Positions 17,670-25,670 of a DNA stretch of 46,413 nt are shown here, in pieces; position 1 is the first letter of the stretch; every line of letters begins with the position of its first letter. This DNA comes from JAEUIA01 sp038330085. Lineage in GTDB: Bacteria > Planctomycetota > UBA1135 > GCA-002686595. Both the position numbers and the translations under genes were made by a program. The stretch lies in assembly GCA_038330085.1 (NCBI GenBank), contig JBBQNP010000018.1, forward strand, positions 1 through 46,413. The letters run 5' to 3'. Under the pieces are notes generated by a model. It searched no databases. It was not told the DNA's origin and saw only the letters and a program-made list of their open reading frames with translations.

Positions 17670-19139
17670 TCAGACAGCCAGGCTGCCCGAGAGCGCGTAG
17701 CTGCTCGCGCCTTCGATGCGCACGTCGACGGTGCGGCCGATGAGCTCGATGGCGCCAGGGAAGCTGACGAGCAGGTTGTGCGTCGTGCGCGCGACGAGCA
17801 GACCTTCTTCGCGGTCGGACTTGCTCTCGACGAACGCCTCGCGCACCGAGCCCACGTGCGCGCCGTGGCGCACGAGTCCTATTTCCGCAGACTTCGCGAG
17901 CATGCGCTGATTGCGCGCCTTCTTGACGACCTCGGGCACGTCGTCGGTGAGCTTCTCCGCAGCGTGCGTCGTCGGGCGCGGGTCGTACTTGAAGACGTAG
18001 TTGACGGCGAAACCCTGCTCGGAGCAGAACTGCTCGCTCGCGTCGAAGTCGGCATCGCTCTCGCCCGGGAAGCCGACGATCCAGTCGCTGCCGAGCTCGA
18101 TGTCGGGCACCGCGGCGCGCAGGATGTCGGCGCGACGGCGGTAGAGGTCGGTCGTGTAACCGCGCTTCATCGCGCGCAGGATCGAGTCGGATCCCGATTG
18201 TGCGGGGATCGGCAGGAAGCGGTCGACCTTCGGACAGTCGCGGATCGCTTCGGCCAGCGCTTGCGTCACGTAACTCGGGTGCAGCGTGATCAAGCGAATG
18301 CGTTCGAGCCCGTCGAGGTCCTGCAGCCGGTACAGCAGGTCCGCGAGGCTCGGCCGACCTTGTCTGCCGCGCATGCGCGCTGAGCCATCGACCGGAGCCG
18401 GACTGTCCTCGCCGTAGCTGTTGACCGTCTGCCCGAGCAGCGTCACGACGCGCGCACCGTGCTCGACGAAGTGCCGCGCTTCGGCGAGGAGCGCATCGAT
18501 CGGATAGCTCATCACGCGACCGCGCACGGTCGGCACGATGCAGTACGTGCAGTTCAAATCGCAGCCGCGCATCACGGTCAGGTACGCGTGCAGGCCGCCG
18601 TCCCAGCGCTCGTCGGAGCGATCGACCGCGACCGCGTCGTCCATCTCGAGCGCGAGCACGCGCGAGTCACGAGTCGACCGGCCCTTCGTGCGGGCGGTGC
18701 GCACTTCGTCGACGAGCCGCGGGAGGTTCGCGAACTGTCGCGTCCCGGCGACGATGTCCACGTGACCGGCGCGCGCGAATATTTCAGCGCCGACGCGCTG
18801 GGCCATGCAGCCCATGACGCCGATCACGAGGGAGGGTTTGGCTTGCTTGAGTCGTTTGACGTCGCCCACCCACGAGTACGTGCGCTCTTCGGCGTGCTCG
18901 CGGACCGAGCAGGTGTTGAAGAGCACGACGTCCGCATCCTCGATGCGCTCGGCCGTGACGTACCCCTGGCGCCGGAAGCGACCCTCCGCGAGCAGCGAGT
19001 CGTACTTGTTCATCTGGCAACCGAACGTGACGACGTGCACGCGCGGCGCCGCGACCAGCGGCAGGCTGGCTGCGTCGCCGACTGCGGCGGCGGCTTCGTC
19101 GGAGGCGGAGGCCTTGGACTGGGTGCGGGAGAGGCTCAC
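17670..19139 (-). CDS. miaB: tRNA-2-methylthio-N6-dimethylallyladenosine synthase
   Basis: A radical SAM enzyme that adds a methylthio group to isopentenyl-adenosine-37 of tRNAs. The UPF0004 domain carries three iron-sulfur Cys (41, 77 and 111). The radical SAM motif CDLNCTYC places Cys193, 197 and 200. A C-terminal TRAM domain covers about 420-489. The start is a GTG at 19139 and gives a 30-residue Ala-rich extension before the conserved VHVVTFGCQMN. PIPAQSGS replaces the common LPVQSGS. The split from the sister enzyme MtaB rests on the overall pattern. It is divergent from the alkyltransferase-like/oxygenase fusion. Confidence 0.93.
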   Translation of the reverse strand: MSLSRTQSKASASDEAAAAVGDAASLPLVAAPRVHVVTFGCQMNKYDSLLAEGRFRRQGYVTAERIEDADVVLFNTCSVREHAEERTYSWVGDVKRLKQAKPSLVIGVMGCMAQRVGAEIFARAGHVDIVAGTRQFANLPRLVDEVRTARTKGRSTRDSRVLALEMDDAVAVDRSDERWDGGLHAYLTVMRGCDLNCTYCIVPTVRGRVMSYPIDALLAEARHFVEHGARVVTLLGQTVNSYGEDSPAPVDGSARMRGRQGRPSLADLLYRLQDLDGLERIRLITLHPSYVTQALAEAIRDCPKVDRFLPIPAQSGSDSILRAMKRGYTTDLYRRRADILRAAVPDIELGSDWIVGFPGESDADFDASEQFCSEQGFAVNYVFKYDPRPTTHAAEKLTDDVPEVVKKARNQRMLAKSAEIGLVRHGAHVGSVREAFVESKSDREEGLLVARTTHNLLVSFPGAIELIGRTVDVRIEGASSYALSGSLAV

Positions 19140-19276
19140 GGCGGTTCGTTCCGGACTTCGCTCCGGATTTCGAGCGCACGATTGTGCCTTGTGGACAAGG
19201 GTTTGGGAACGATGGCCGAGTTCGCCTGCAACCGACGGCGCGTGCTGCAGTCACAGAGGTGAGAAAGGACCACAGC

Positions 19277-20638
19277 ATGACCGAGAACGCCTACATCGAG
19301 GCCCTGTCGAAGATTCCGAAGGGCGAAACGCGCACGTACGGGGAGATCGCGCGCCTCGCCGGCCGTCCGAGCGGAGCCCGCGCAGCCGGGCGCGCAGTGT
19401 CGGCCTGTCCGTCCGACGCGAAGACACCCTGGCATCGCGCGGTGACGGCGGACGGAGCGCTCTCCATCGATCCCGAGCGCGCGGCGCTGCAGCTCGAGCG
19501 CTTGCGCAAGGAGGGCGCGCGGCCGAAGGAGGGCGAGAAGATCGCGCGCTGGGCGAAGCGTGTGAAGTTCGCGCTCGTCGCCGACTGGAGGGGCAGGCGG
19601 TTCGCGCCGCTCGATCACGCGCGCATCGAGACGTTCGACCCGGAGCGCGTGGAGCGGATTGCCAGCGCCGCCGAGGCGAAGGCGCGTGGGTTCACGCCGA
19701 TCGACGCGCCCCGCACGCGCACAGCGCGCGAGCCCAAGGCTGCGACGGCTCCATTGAGGTCGGGAGGGTCGTCGGAGGGGTCGTCGGAAACATCGTCGGA
19801 AAGAGCGCTGCGAGCACGCAGGAGCGCTTCCCAAGCGGCCCTTCGAGACCCTGCACCTGCGCGTCCGGCGCGCGTGACGCCGCGCAAGGAGCCCGTGCTC
19901 CTGAAGGCGGCGCCGTTGCCCGATTTCGTGAGCGACGCGATCGGCGCGGCGCGTGATCGGCTCGACGAAGTGAACTGGAAGTCGGCCGTCGTGGCCCTGC
20001 GGCAGATGGGCGCGTTCGTGGCTCCCGACGTGGTCGCACCGGAGACGTGCACGGCGCTGCGCGAGATGTGGGACGACGACGAGCGGTTCGAGCGCACGAT
20101 CGAGATGGGGCCGCGCGGGTACGGCATCGGCACGTACCGCTACTGGAGGGAACCGCTGCCCGAGCCGGCCGCGGAGATACGCACGCGCGTGTACGCCGAG
20201 TTGCGGGCACTCGCAGCGGAGCACCCGCAAGCGCCCGAGTTCCCGCGCGATCACGTGCACTTCATGGCTCGCGGCCACGATGCCGGGCAGATGCGCGCGT
20301 CGTGCATCCTGTTGCGCTATCCGAAGGGCGGGGTGAACCATCCGCACCGCGACATCTATGGGCCGGTGTGGTTCCCCTACCAGGCACTCTGCGTGTTGTC
20401 GGAACGCGGGCGCGAGTTCAAAGGCGGCGAGTTCGCTCTGTACGACAAGGGCCCGGATGGCGCGCGCGTGGAGCGCACGTTCCCCCTTGATCAGGGCGAC
20501 CTGTGCCTCTTCGCGTCACGCTCGTGTCGACGAACCGTCGCACACCGCGAACGCTGGGTCGACGTCGAGCACGGCATGACGAGCGTGACGCAAGGCGTGC
20601 GCTTCGCGTTCGGCATCGTGCTGCATCCCGCCCAGTGA
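19277..20638 (+). CDS. Fusion of an alkyltransferase-like (ATL) domain with a 2OG-Fe(II) oxygenase domain
   Basis: A 453-residue protein. Residues 1-110 are an O6-alkylguanine-transferase-like domain: YGEIARLAGRPSGAR is the recognition-helix region. The active-site PCHR is replaced by PWHR (Trp52), as in ATL proteins, which bind alkylated guanine without repairing it. A Ser/Arg-rich linker (about 145-215) follows. Residues about 215-453 are a 2-oxoglutarate/Fe(II) oxygenase of the type I recall as COG3826: H-x-D at His357/Asp359, GGEFAL, a likely distal His432, and Arg442 for 2OG. The family member often sits near ada or alkB genes. The fusion suggests damage recognition coupled to oxidative dealkylation; this is inference. 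AAGGA eight bases before the ATG fixes the start. REP copy B follows the stop directly. Confidence 0.85.
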   Translation: MTENAYIEALSKIPKGETRTYGEIARLAGRPSGARAAGRAVSACPSDAKTPWHRAVTADGALSIDPERAALQLERLRKEGARPKEGEKIARWAKRVKFALVADWRGRRFAPLDHARIETFDPERVERIASAAEAKARGFTPIDAPRTRTAREPKAATAPLRSGGSSEGSSETSSERALRARRSASQAALRDPAPARPARVTPRKEPVLLKAAPLPDFVSDAIGAARDRLDEVNWKSAVVALRQMGAFVAPDVVAPETCTALREMWDDDERFERTIEMGPRGYGIGTYRYWREPLPEPAAEIRTRVYAELRALAAEHPQAPEFPRDHVHFMARGHDAGQMRASCILLRYPKGGVNHPHRDIYGPVWFPYQALCVLSERGREFKGGEFALYDKGPDGARVERTFPLDQGDLCLFASRSCRRTVAHRERWVDVEHGMTSVTQGVRFAFGIVLHPAQ

Positions 20639-20640
20639 TC

Positions 20641-20740
20641 GGGTGGTGCGCGCCCTCCCAGCACAGGAAACCGCCGCTCTGTCGCGCGCTTTCGGGCGAC
20701 GGCAAGGACAAGCGACCGCGGAGGGTGCCCGGCACCGCCA
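20641..20740 (+). repeat. REP-like element, copy B (more diverged)
   Basis: Begins two bases after the stop of the fusion gene. It keeps the core CTGTCGCGCGCTTTCGGGCGAC and the right palindrome as GGTGCCCGGCACC. The left box is degenerate and the internal spacing is about 10 bases longer than in copy A. Confidence 0.78.
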
Positions 20741-20773
20741 GATCGCTGCCACCGATCAGCAAACAGGGAACGC

Positions 20774-20779
20774 TATGCT
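20774..20779 (+). promoter_or_regulatory. Candidate -10 box (TATGCT) for the GT9 gene
   Basis: Ends eight bases before the GTG at 20788, which fits a leaderless transcript and supports that start. No -35 was recognised. Confidence 0.45.
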
Positions 20780-20787
20780 CTCGCCCC

Positions 20788-21861
20788 GTGACGCGCATCG
20801 CCGCCAAGAGGATCGCCATCGTCAAGCTCGGCGCGATCGGAGACGTGGTCAACACGCTCCCCTTCGCGAACCGCTTGCGCCTCGGATACCCCGACGCGCA
20901 CATCACCTGGGTGATCGCTCCCCTCGCCCACGCACTCGTCGCCGGACACCGCGCCGTCGATCATTTCCTCGTGATCGACCCGCGTCGCATGACTCGCTGG
21001 CCGTCGATCGTGCGCTCCTTGCGCAGTCGCCGATTCGATCTCGCGATCGACCTGCAGCGCATCCTGAAGAGCGGCCTCATCACCAGCGCGAGCGGAGCAC
21101 CCATCCGACTCGGCTTCGATCGCACGCGCTGCAAGGAGAGTTCGTGGCTCTTCACGAACGCGCACATCCCGCCCAACCCCCATCCCGGCGTGACCGTCGA
21201 GCAGTACCTCGAGTTCGCCGACTTCCTGGGCTGCCCCGTTTCCAACCCACGTTCCGATCTGCCTTTCGAGGCCTTTTCTGCCGCTGCACCGGACGAACTG
21301 CGCATCGTCGTGCACACCGGCGCGACCAAGCCCGCGAACCGCTGGTCCGCGGAAAAATGGTCCGACCTGTGCGGTCGGCTCGCGCGCAATCTCGGCGCGA
21401 CGCTGCACCTGACCGGCACGCCGCAGGAGCGCGCGGGCATCGAAGCGATCGTGGTTGGCGCAGGTCCGAGTCCGATCCCGATGGTCGTGCACGCGGGCGA
21501 TCTCTCGTTGAAGCAGACCGCCGGCCTCATCCGATCGAGCCGTCTCTTCGTCGGCGGCGACACGGGCCCGCTGCACATCGCCGTTGCGGTCGGCACACCT
21601 GTGGTCGCGCTCTTCGGTGCCGCCGATCCGGAGCGCACTGGACCCTTCGGACAAGCCCGCGGCGTCGTGACCCATCCCGTCCCCTGCTCACCCTGCCGTC
21701 GCCGCGACTGCCATGTCGAAGGACATCCTTGCATGCGCGATCTCGACGTGACGCTCGTGCTGGAGCGCGTGCGCGAGCGACTCGCGGAGGGCGCGCACGA
21801 GGACAGTTCGTCGCCGAGCGAGGACAACGCTCGGGCCCGGGGCCGTTCTGCGGGAAGCTGA
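20788..21861 (+). CDS. Glycosyltransferase family 9 (heptosyltransferase-like)
   Basis: A 357-residue GT-B enzyme of the ADP-heptose:LPS heptosyltransferase family. The N-terminal signature IVKLGAIGDVVNTLP is present. The C-terminal nucleotide-sugar site reads FVGGDTGPLHIAVAVGTPVVALFG, followed by PERTGPFG. A Cys-rich PCSPCRRRDCHVEGHPC segment near the end is common in this family. It probably acts at the cytoplasmic face in lipopolysaccharide-core or other glycolipid synthesis; the sugar and acceptor are unknown. The GTG start is chosen because residues further upstream come from REP copy B and the promoter-like box lies just before it. Confidence 0.92.
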   Translation: MTRIAAKRIAIVKLGAIGDVVNTLPFANRLRLGYPDAHITWVIAPLAHALVAGHRAVDHFLVIDPRRMTRWPSIVRSLRSRRFDLAIDLQRILKSGLITSASGAPIRLGFDRTRCKESSWLFTNAHIPPNPHPGVTVEQYLEFADFLGCPVSNPRSDLPFEAFSAAAPDELRIVVHTGATKPANRWSAEKWSDLCGRLARNLGATLHLTGTPQERAGIEAIVVGAGPSPIPMVVHAGDLSLKQTAGLIRSSRLFVGGDTGPLHIAVAVGTPVVALFGAADPERTGPFGQARGVVTHPVPCSPCRRRDCHVEGHPCMRDLDVTLVLERVRERLAEGAHEDSSSPSEDNARARGRSAGS

Positions 21862-21945
21862 ACCGCTCCAGCCCACGCTGAACTCGGGGCACAACCGTTG
21901 AGAGGGCGCGCGCGTCTCGCGCGTTCGACGCGCAGGAAGGTCGCG

Positions 21946-22605
21946 ATGAAACCTCTCGCTCGCCACTCGCTCTTTCGCTCTCCGCGCCGCTTTTTGGTCT
22001 GCGCGTTTTTCGCCCTGATCCCCGCCTGCGACACCAGCGTCGTGGTGCACGAGGGACTGCCGCCGCCTCCGCCTCCCCCGCCGCCGGTGTGGGACGAGAG
22101 CGAGCCCAACGACGAACCCTGGCTCGCGAGCTGGTTTGGCCCGTTGTTCCCGGGCGCAGCGATCTTCGTCGGCGGCGACTCGACCGACGACGGGTCGGAC
22201 CCGCAAGACGGCCTCGCGTTCACCGGCTACGGGCCGTGCCGCATCGACTTCACCTTGTTCGTCGACGATCCGTGGGCCGACCTCGACGTGTGGCTATACG
22301 ACCCCGAGCTGGACGAGTACGTGGTCGGCTTCACGGCACCGTACGGTGACGAGTCGGGCACGTTCTGGATCGACGGCACGAAGGACTTCCAGCTCGTGAT
22401 CGTGCCGAGCTTCGGTGCTTCGACGTGGACTCTGCGCGTGTCGGCGAGCGGCCCGTGGTACGGCGACGAGTTGGCGCCTACACCGATTTCGAGCGGGACG
22501 GACGCGTCCTTTCGACTTTTGCCGATTCGAGACGCGCCGATTCGAGACCCGGCAGACGCGCCCGAAAGCGCCGGTCACGCGGAGGCACTGCAAGCCCAGC
22601 GCTGA
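21946..22605 (+). CDS. Lipoprotein with polyproline stretch and a PPC-like beta domain
   Basis: A 219-residue lipoprotein. Basic n-region, hydrophobic run and lipobox IPAC are followed by a run of nine or ten Pro. Then comes ESEPNDEPW, the start typical of pre-peptidase C-terminal-like domains, and DVWLYDPELDEY within a beta-sandwich of about 110 residues. The C-terminal 45 residues are low in complexity and include a duplicated PIRDAPIRDP. AGGAAGG six bases before the ATG at 21946 is a strong ribosome site and decides the start over an in-frame codon 16 residues upstream. The role is unknown; surface or periplasmic binding is likely. Confidence 0.8.
   Translation: MKPLARHSLFRSPRRFLVCAFFALIPACDTSVVVHEGLPPPPPPPPPVWDESEPNDEPWLASWFGPLFPGAAIFVGGDSTDDGSDPQDGLAFTGYGPCRIDFTLFVDDPWADLDVWLYDPELDEYVVGFTAPYGDESGTFWIDGTKDFQLVIVPSFGASTWTLRVSASGPWYGDELAPTPISSGTDASFRLLPIRDAPIRDPADAPESAGHAEALQAQR
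22521..22550 (+). repeat. Two tandem 15-bp units inside the lipoprotein gene
   Basis: Units at 22521-22535 and 22536-22550 differ by one base. Being a multiple of three they keep frame and encode a PIRD-type five-residue repeat near the C-terminus. Confidence 0.7.
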
Positions 22606-22655
22606 TCCGACCGCACGCTCCAGCCTGGGCTAGTCTTCATCGAGGTTTCCAGGCG

Positions 22656-23792
22656 ATGAAGGCTCAAGTCTTCGCGGCCCGGGCCGGCAGGTTCCTTTCC
22701 GTGCCGGTCGCGGTATCCGCGCTGCTCTCCGGCTGCCAGGTCGGACCGCCCACGGCCAGAGAGGTCGCGCGCGAAGGCGTGGTCCGCGCAGGCGACCCGA
22801 TCGTCGCCGGTGAAATCGCTCGAGATCTCGACGCCCTCCTCCCGCGTGTTCTGGCGCTCCTCCCCGACACGCGCCGCGCGCCGCTCGAAGTCTGGGTGCA
22901 AGAAGTGCCTGCGCTCTACGCGTTCAAGACCAGCGCCTACAGCGACGCCGACGGGTTCTTCGCCGAGGGTGCACAGCGCATCCATCTGCGCGCGGGTTCG
23001 GACAACATCCAGCGCACGTTGGCGCACGAGCTCGTGCACGCGACGCTCGGTCCGTCGTGGCGCACGTTGCCCGGCACGCTCGAAGAGGGCTTGTGCGACG
23101 TCGTGTCGGCGCGTTTGTGCCCCGATGCGGCGGCACGCCTCGCCGCGGGACGACTCTCCAGTGCCGCCTTCGCGACCGGCGGGCTCGTGCTCGACGTCGA
23201 TCTCCAGATGCCCGCGGCGGAACGCGACAACGAGCTGGAGTTGTGCTGGTCCGCCCGGCTGCGTCTCGATGGCGAGCCGCGTCTGCGCCTCGATCCGCTG
23301 CGCGCGTTCGATGTCCGCGCGGGGCTCTCGACGAGCGACCTGCCGGCCGAGGAGAAGAAGGCCTGTTACGGACTCGCGTTCCTCGTCATCGAGCGCATCG
23401 TCGAACGCAGCGGCTTCGAGGGTCTGCACGATCTGTGTGCGCGAGCCGGTGCGGAAGGCCTCGACAGCGTGCCGGTCGCGCGCCTGCTCACCGCCGCCGA
23501 CCTCGACGCATCCGTGGATTCGTTCCACGAGGCGATCGACGCGGCGTTCGGTCCCGAGGAGTTGCACGAGCTCGTGCGTTCTCATCCGGAATTTCTCGTG
23601 ACGACGGTCGCGCGCTACGTCGGACCGATGTCAGGTGCGCCGGGCGGAACCGATGATCTCGAGCGGCTCTCCGCCCGCATCTCGGTGGCCGACGCGCCGC
23701 AGAGCAGCATCTTCCTGCGCTCGCTCACGCGCCTGCGGCCGCGCATCGATGCGCTGGTGGAGCTCTCGAAGCTCGACCTGGCCCCGCGCTGA
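22656..23792 (+). CDS. Lipoprotein with HELVH zinc-metallopeptidase motif
   Basis: A 378-residue lipoprotein with lipobox LSGC (Cys27). The central part has HELVH (His124, Glu125, His128) within TLAHELVHATLG. GTLEEGLCD follows, where Glu143 or Glu144 is placed for a third zinc ligand, which gives a gluzincin pattern. The remainder is helical and I do not recognise a named family. An envelope protease or an inactive relative are both possible. The ATG at 22656 lies 19 bases after a TAGTCT hexamer (22631-22636) that could be a -10 box. It is the second lipoprotein with an HExxH motif in the window; the two proteins are otherwise unlike. Confidence 0.83.
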   Translation: MKAQVFAARAGRFLSVPVAVSALLSGCQVGPPTAREVAREGVVRAGDPIVAGEIARDLDALLPRVLALLPDTRRAPLEVWVQEVPALYAFKTSAYSDADGFFAEGAQRIHLRAGSDNIQRTLAHELVHATLGPSWRTLPGTLEEGLCDVVSARLCPDAAARLAAGRLSSAAFATGGLVLDVDLQMPAAERDNELELCWSARLRLDGEPRLRLDPLRAFDVRAGLSTSDLPAEEKKACYGLAFLVIERIVERSGFEGLHDLCARAGAEGLDSVPVARLLTAADLDASVDSFHEAIDAAFGPEELHELVRSHPEFLVTTVARYVGPMSGAPGGTDDLERLSARISVADAPQSSIFLRSLTRLRPRIDALVELSKLDLAPR

Positions 23793-23915
23793 CGGCCCTG
23801 GCAACGCGGCGAAGCAGTCGCTGCTGCGGCTTCTTCAACGGGCTCCTCGACCGCGTTTCGGAATCCGCCGCTCGGCGGGAAGAACCCCAGGGCCAAGGGC
23901 GTCGATCGATTCACC

Positions 23916-24272
23916 ATGAAGTTCGCGATCCTCATCTTGATCCTGGGTGCCGCTGGTTTCGGTGTGACACGGCTAGTCGGTGCGGGCGCTGCCGGCGCGG
24001 GCTCGGACGACTTCCAGACGACCTATTACGCCTCCGGGCAGATCGAATCGAAGTTCGAGTACGAGAACGGCAAGCGCGAGGGGACCGCCGAACGCTGGCA
24101 TGCGAACGGGAAGATCATGGCCGAGGGCCGCTACCAGGACGGACGCATGGAGGGTGCGTGGCAGTTCTGGAACGCGGACGGGACGAGCGACAAGGCGCGT
24201 ACGGGGACCTACAAGGCCGGCGAGCGCGTCCTGGAAGTCGAAGCAGGATCGGACGTCGCACGCGGCGAGTGA
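23916..24272 (+). CDS. Small exported or membrane-anchored MORN-variant (YwqK-like) protein
   Basis: A 118-residue protein with an N-terminal hydrophobic segment (about 3-25) that may be a signal peptide or anchor. Two to three MORN-variant repeats follow, seen as YYASGQIESKFEYENGKREG, ERWHANGKIMAEGRYQDG and WQFWNADG. Proteins with this repeat are often labelled YwqK-family antitoxins, but here no toxin partner is next to it and the export segment argues against that role. A strong terminator lies about 110 bases downstream. Confidence 0.83.
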   Translation: MKFAILILILGAAGFGVTRLVGAGAAGAGSDDFQTTYYASGQIESKFEYENGKREGTAERWHANGKIMAEGRYQDGRMEGAWQFWNADGTSDKARTGTYKAGERVLEVEAGSDVARGE

Positions 24273-24378
24273 GATCGGAGCGGAGCGCGTCGAGACCGGA
24301 GTGCGAAGGGTCTGTGCTCGGAGGACGAACAAGGAACACGAGCGAGCGAGGAACCGACTGGGGAAGGTTCCGAGAGGT

Positions 24379-24416
24379 GCGCGGGCCGTCGCAAGACGGT
24401 CCGCGCTGTTCGTTTT
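24379..24416 (+). terminator. Rho-independent terminator downstream of the MORN gene
   Basis: Bases 24379-24390 pair with 24395-24406 (12 bp, one mismatch) around a GCAA tetraloop, followed by a T-rich tail ending in TTTT at 24413-24416. It also separates this unit from the convergent PTPS-like gene. Confidence 0.85.
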
Positions 24417-24434
24417 GCGCAGGCTGCGCCTGCT

Positions 24435-24932
24435 TCAGCGATCCGCGGTGAACTCGTACACGCCCTTCTGTCCGGGCGTCTCTTCGACCGCGACGCGCAA
24501 ACGGCTGACGCGCACGTCCTCGAAGCGCTTCTCGAGCAGCCGCGCGAGCTCGTGACCGAACCAGGTCGCGAGGTTCTCCGAGCTCGTGTTGTTGATCGGC
24601 AACACGAGCACGTCCTCGGTAGGCGCGGCGTAGTAGCGCTCGAGGTAGCGCACTTCGGTGACGCCGTCCGCGCGCGCGGTGTGCTTCAACACCTGATGCT
24701 TGCCGGGCACGAGCCAGTGTTCGTCGAGTGCGTCGCACAGTTCCCGCACCAACGGCTTCACCATGCGGAAGTCGATGACGAGACCGAAGCGCGTGAGCTC
24801 CGCGTCGATCTCGACGAACACGCGGTAGTTGTGCCCGTGCAACCGCTCGGCGCTGCCGTCGGGGAAGATCAGGAAGTGCGCGGCGGAGAACTTGAAGTAC
24901 TCCTTGTCCAGATCGATCGACCAGCGTTCCAT
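24435..24932 (-). CDS. 6-pyruvoyltetrahydropterin synthase / QueD family protein lacking the usual Cys
   Basis: A 165-residue T-fold enzyme, longer than QueD (about 120). The zinc ligands are visible as FSAAHF (His19) and LHGHNY (His32 and His34). QueD and eukaryotic PTPS carry a catalytic Cys shortly before the HGH motif. Here the segment is SAERLHGHNY with no Cys but Glu29, reminiscent of the PTPS-III type that has Glu at that place and can stand in for FolB. So a role in folate, queuosine or another pterin pathway cannot be settled. An insertion around residues 80-115 accounts for the extra length. A TAGGAT box nine bases upstream supports the ATG. Confidence 0.88.
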   Translation of the reverse strand: MERWSIDLDKEYFKFSAAHFLIFPDGSAERLHGHNYRVFVEIDAELTRFGLVIDFRMVKPLVRELCDALDEHWLVPGKHQVLKHTARADGVTEVRYLERYYAAPTEDVLVLPINNTSSENLATWFGHELARLLEKRFEDVRVSRLRVAVEETPGQKGVYEFTADR

Positions 24933-24941
24933 GGGCGCGGG

Positions 24942-24947
24942 ATCCTA
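24942..24947 (-). promoter_or_regulatory. Candidate -10 box (TAGGAT) for the PTPS-like gene
   Basis: On the minus strand it ends nine bases before the ATG at 24932, so the mRNA could start at or near the codon. Confidence 0.45.
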
Positions 24948-25094
24948 CTTCGCGGCCCCTTGGAAACGCACTCCGGAGGGACTTGCAAGACCCTTTCCCG
25001 CGATGGAGCCCCGGCTCGTGCTTCCCCTCCAGCCGCCCCCTTTCGGATCCGATATCCGTGACGACGGCGCACCCCGGGGGTTCGCCGACGTTGC

Positions 25095-25622
25095 ATGGAA
25101 ATCCGCTCCCGCTCCGAACCTGGGTTCTCGCTCGTCGAGGCCGTGATCGTGTTCTCGATCCTCGCGATCCTCGCCGGCGCGCTCGTGCCGCGCGTGACCA
25201 ACCGCATGGCCCTGTCGCGCGACATGCGCAGGCTCGGCGACATGACGGTGTTGCAGGAGGCGATCGACAAGTATTCCGCGGACCACGGCCATCCTCCGGT
25301 GGCGCAGCAGAACGCTTCGTACGGCGAGTGGGACGTGTCGCAGGACGGCGACTTCATCCCCGAACTCGTCGCGACCGGGTATTTGAAGGAGACGCCGCGC
25401 GATCCGTTGAACGACGAGACCTACAACTACCGCTACTTCGTGTACGAGCGCGGCGCGGCGGGCTGCCAGTGCGAGGGCGCGTTCTACGTGCTCGGCATCC
25501 GCACGTTCGAGACGATCGACGTCGCGCTGCGCAACCACGGCGGGTTTCGCTGCGAGCATCGCAACTGGGGGGACGAGTTCGCGTACGTGATCGGCGGGCC
25601 CGGCGACAAGCCCGGTCGGTAG
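25095..25622 (+). CDS. Type II secretion / type IV pilin-like pseudopilin
   Basis: A 175-residue prepilin. A short basic leader ends in Gly10, and the processed protein would start FSLVE with Glu at position +5, then a hydrophobic helix to about residue 32. This is the class III signal cut by prepilin peptidase. The globular part includes LQEAIDKYSADHGHPP and GYLKETPRDPLNDETYNYRY, which resembles GspG-type major pseudopilins. No other secretion or pilus gene is nearby, so its assembly partners lie elsewhere. A Cys pair (CQCEG) and a late Cys might form disulfides. Confidence 0.9.
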   Translation: MEIRSRSEPGFSLVEAVIVFSILAILAGALVPRVTNRMALSRDMRRLGDMTVLQEAIDKYSADHGHPPVAQQNASYGEWDVSQDGDFIPELVATGYLKETPRDPLNDETYNYRYFVYERGAAGCQCEGAFYVLGIRTFETIDVALRNHGGFRCEHRNWGDEFAYVIGGPGDKPGR

Positions 25623-25657
25623 TGAAGAGCAGGTAGACCGGTGCCGATGCGGCTGCG

Positions 25658-25663
25658 TACGAT
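25658..25663 (+). promoter_or_regulatory. Candidate -10 box (TACGAT) for the FkbM gene
   Basis: Ends seven bases before the ATG at 25671. It argues for this start over two in-frame codons at 25641 and 25647. Confidence 0.42.
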
Positions 25664-25670
25664 CCGCAGC

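Noticed and set aside
23795..23897. GGCCCTGG and CCCAGGGCC about 90 bases apart between two genes
   Set aside because: The arms are short and far apart, common by chance at this GC content.
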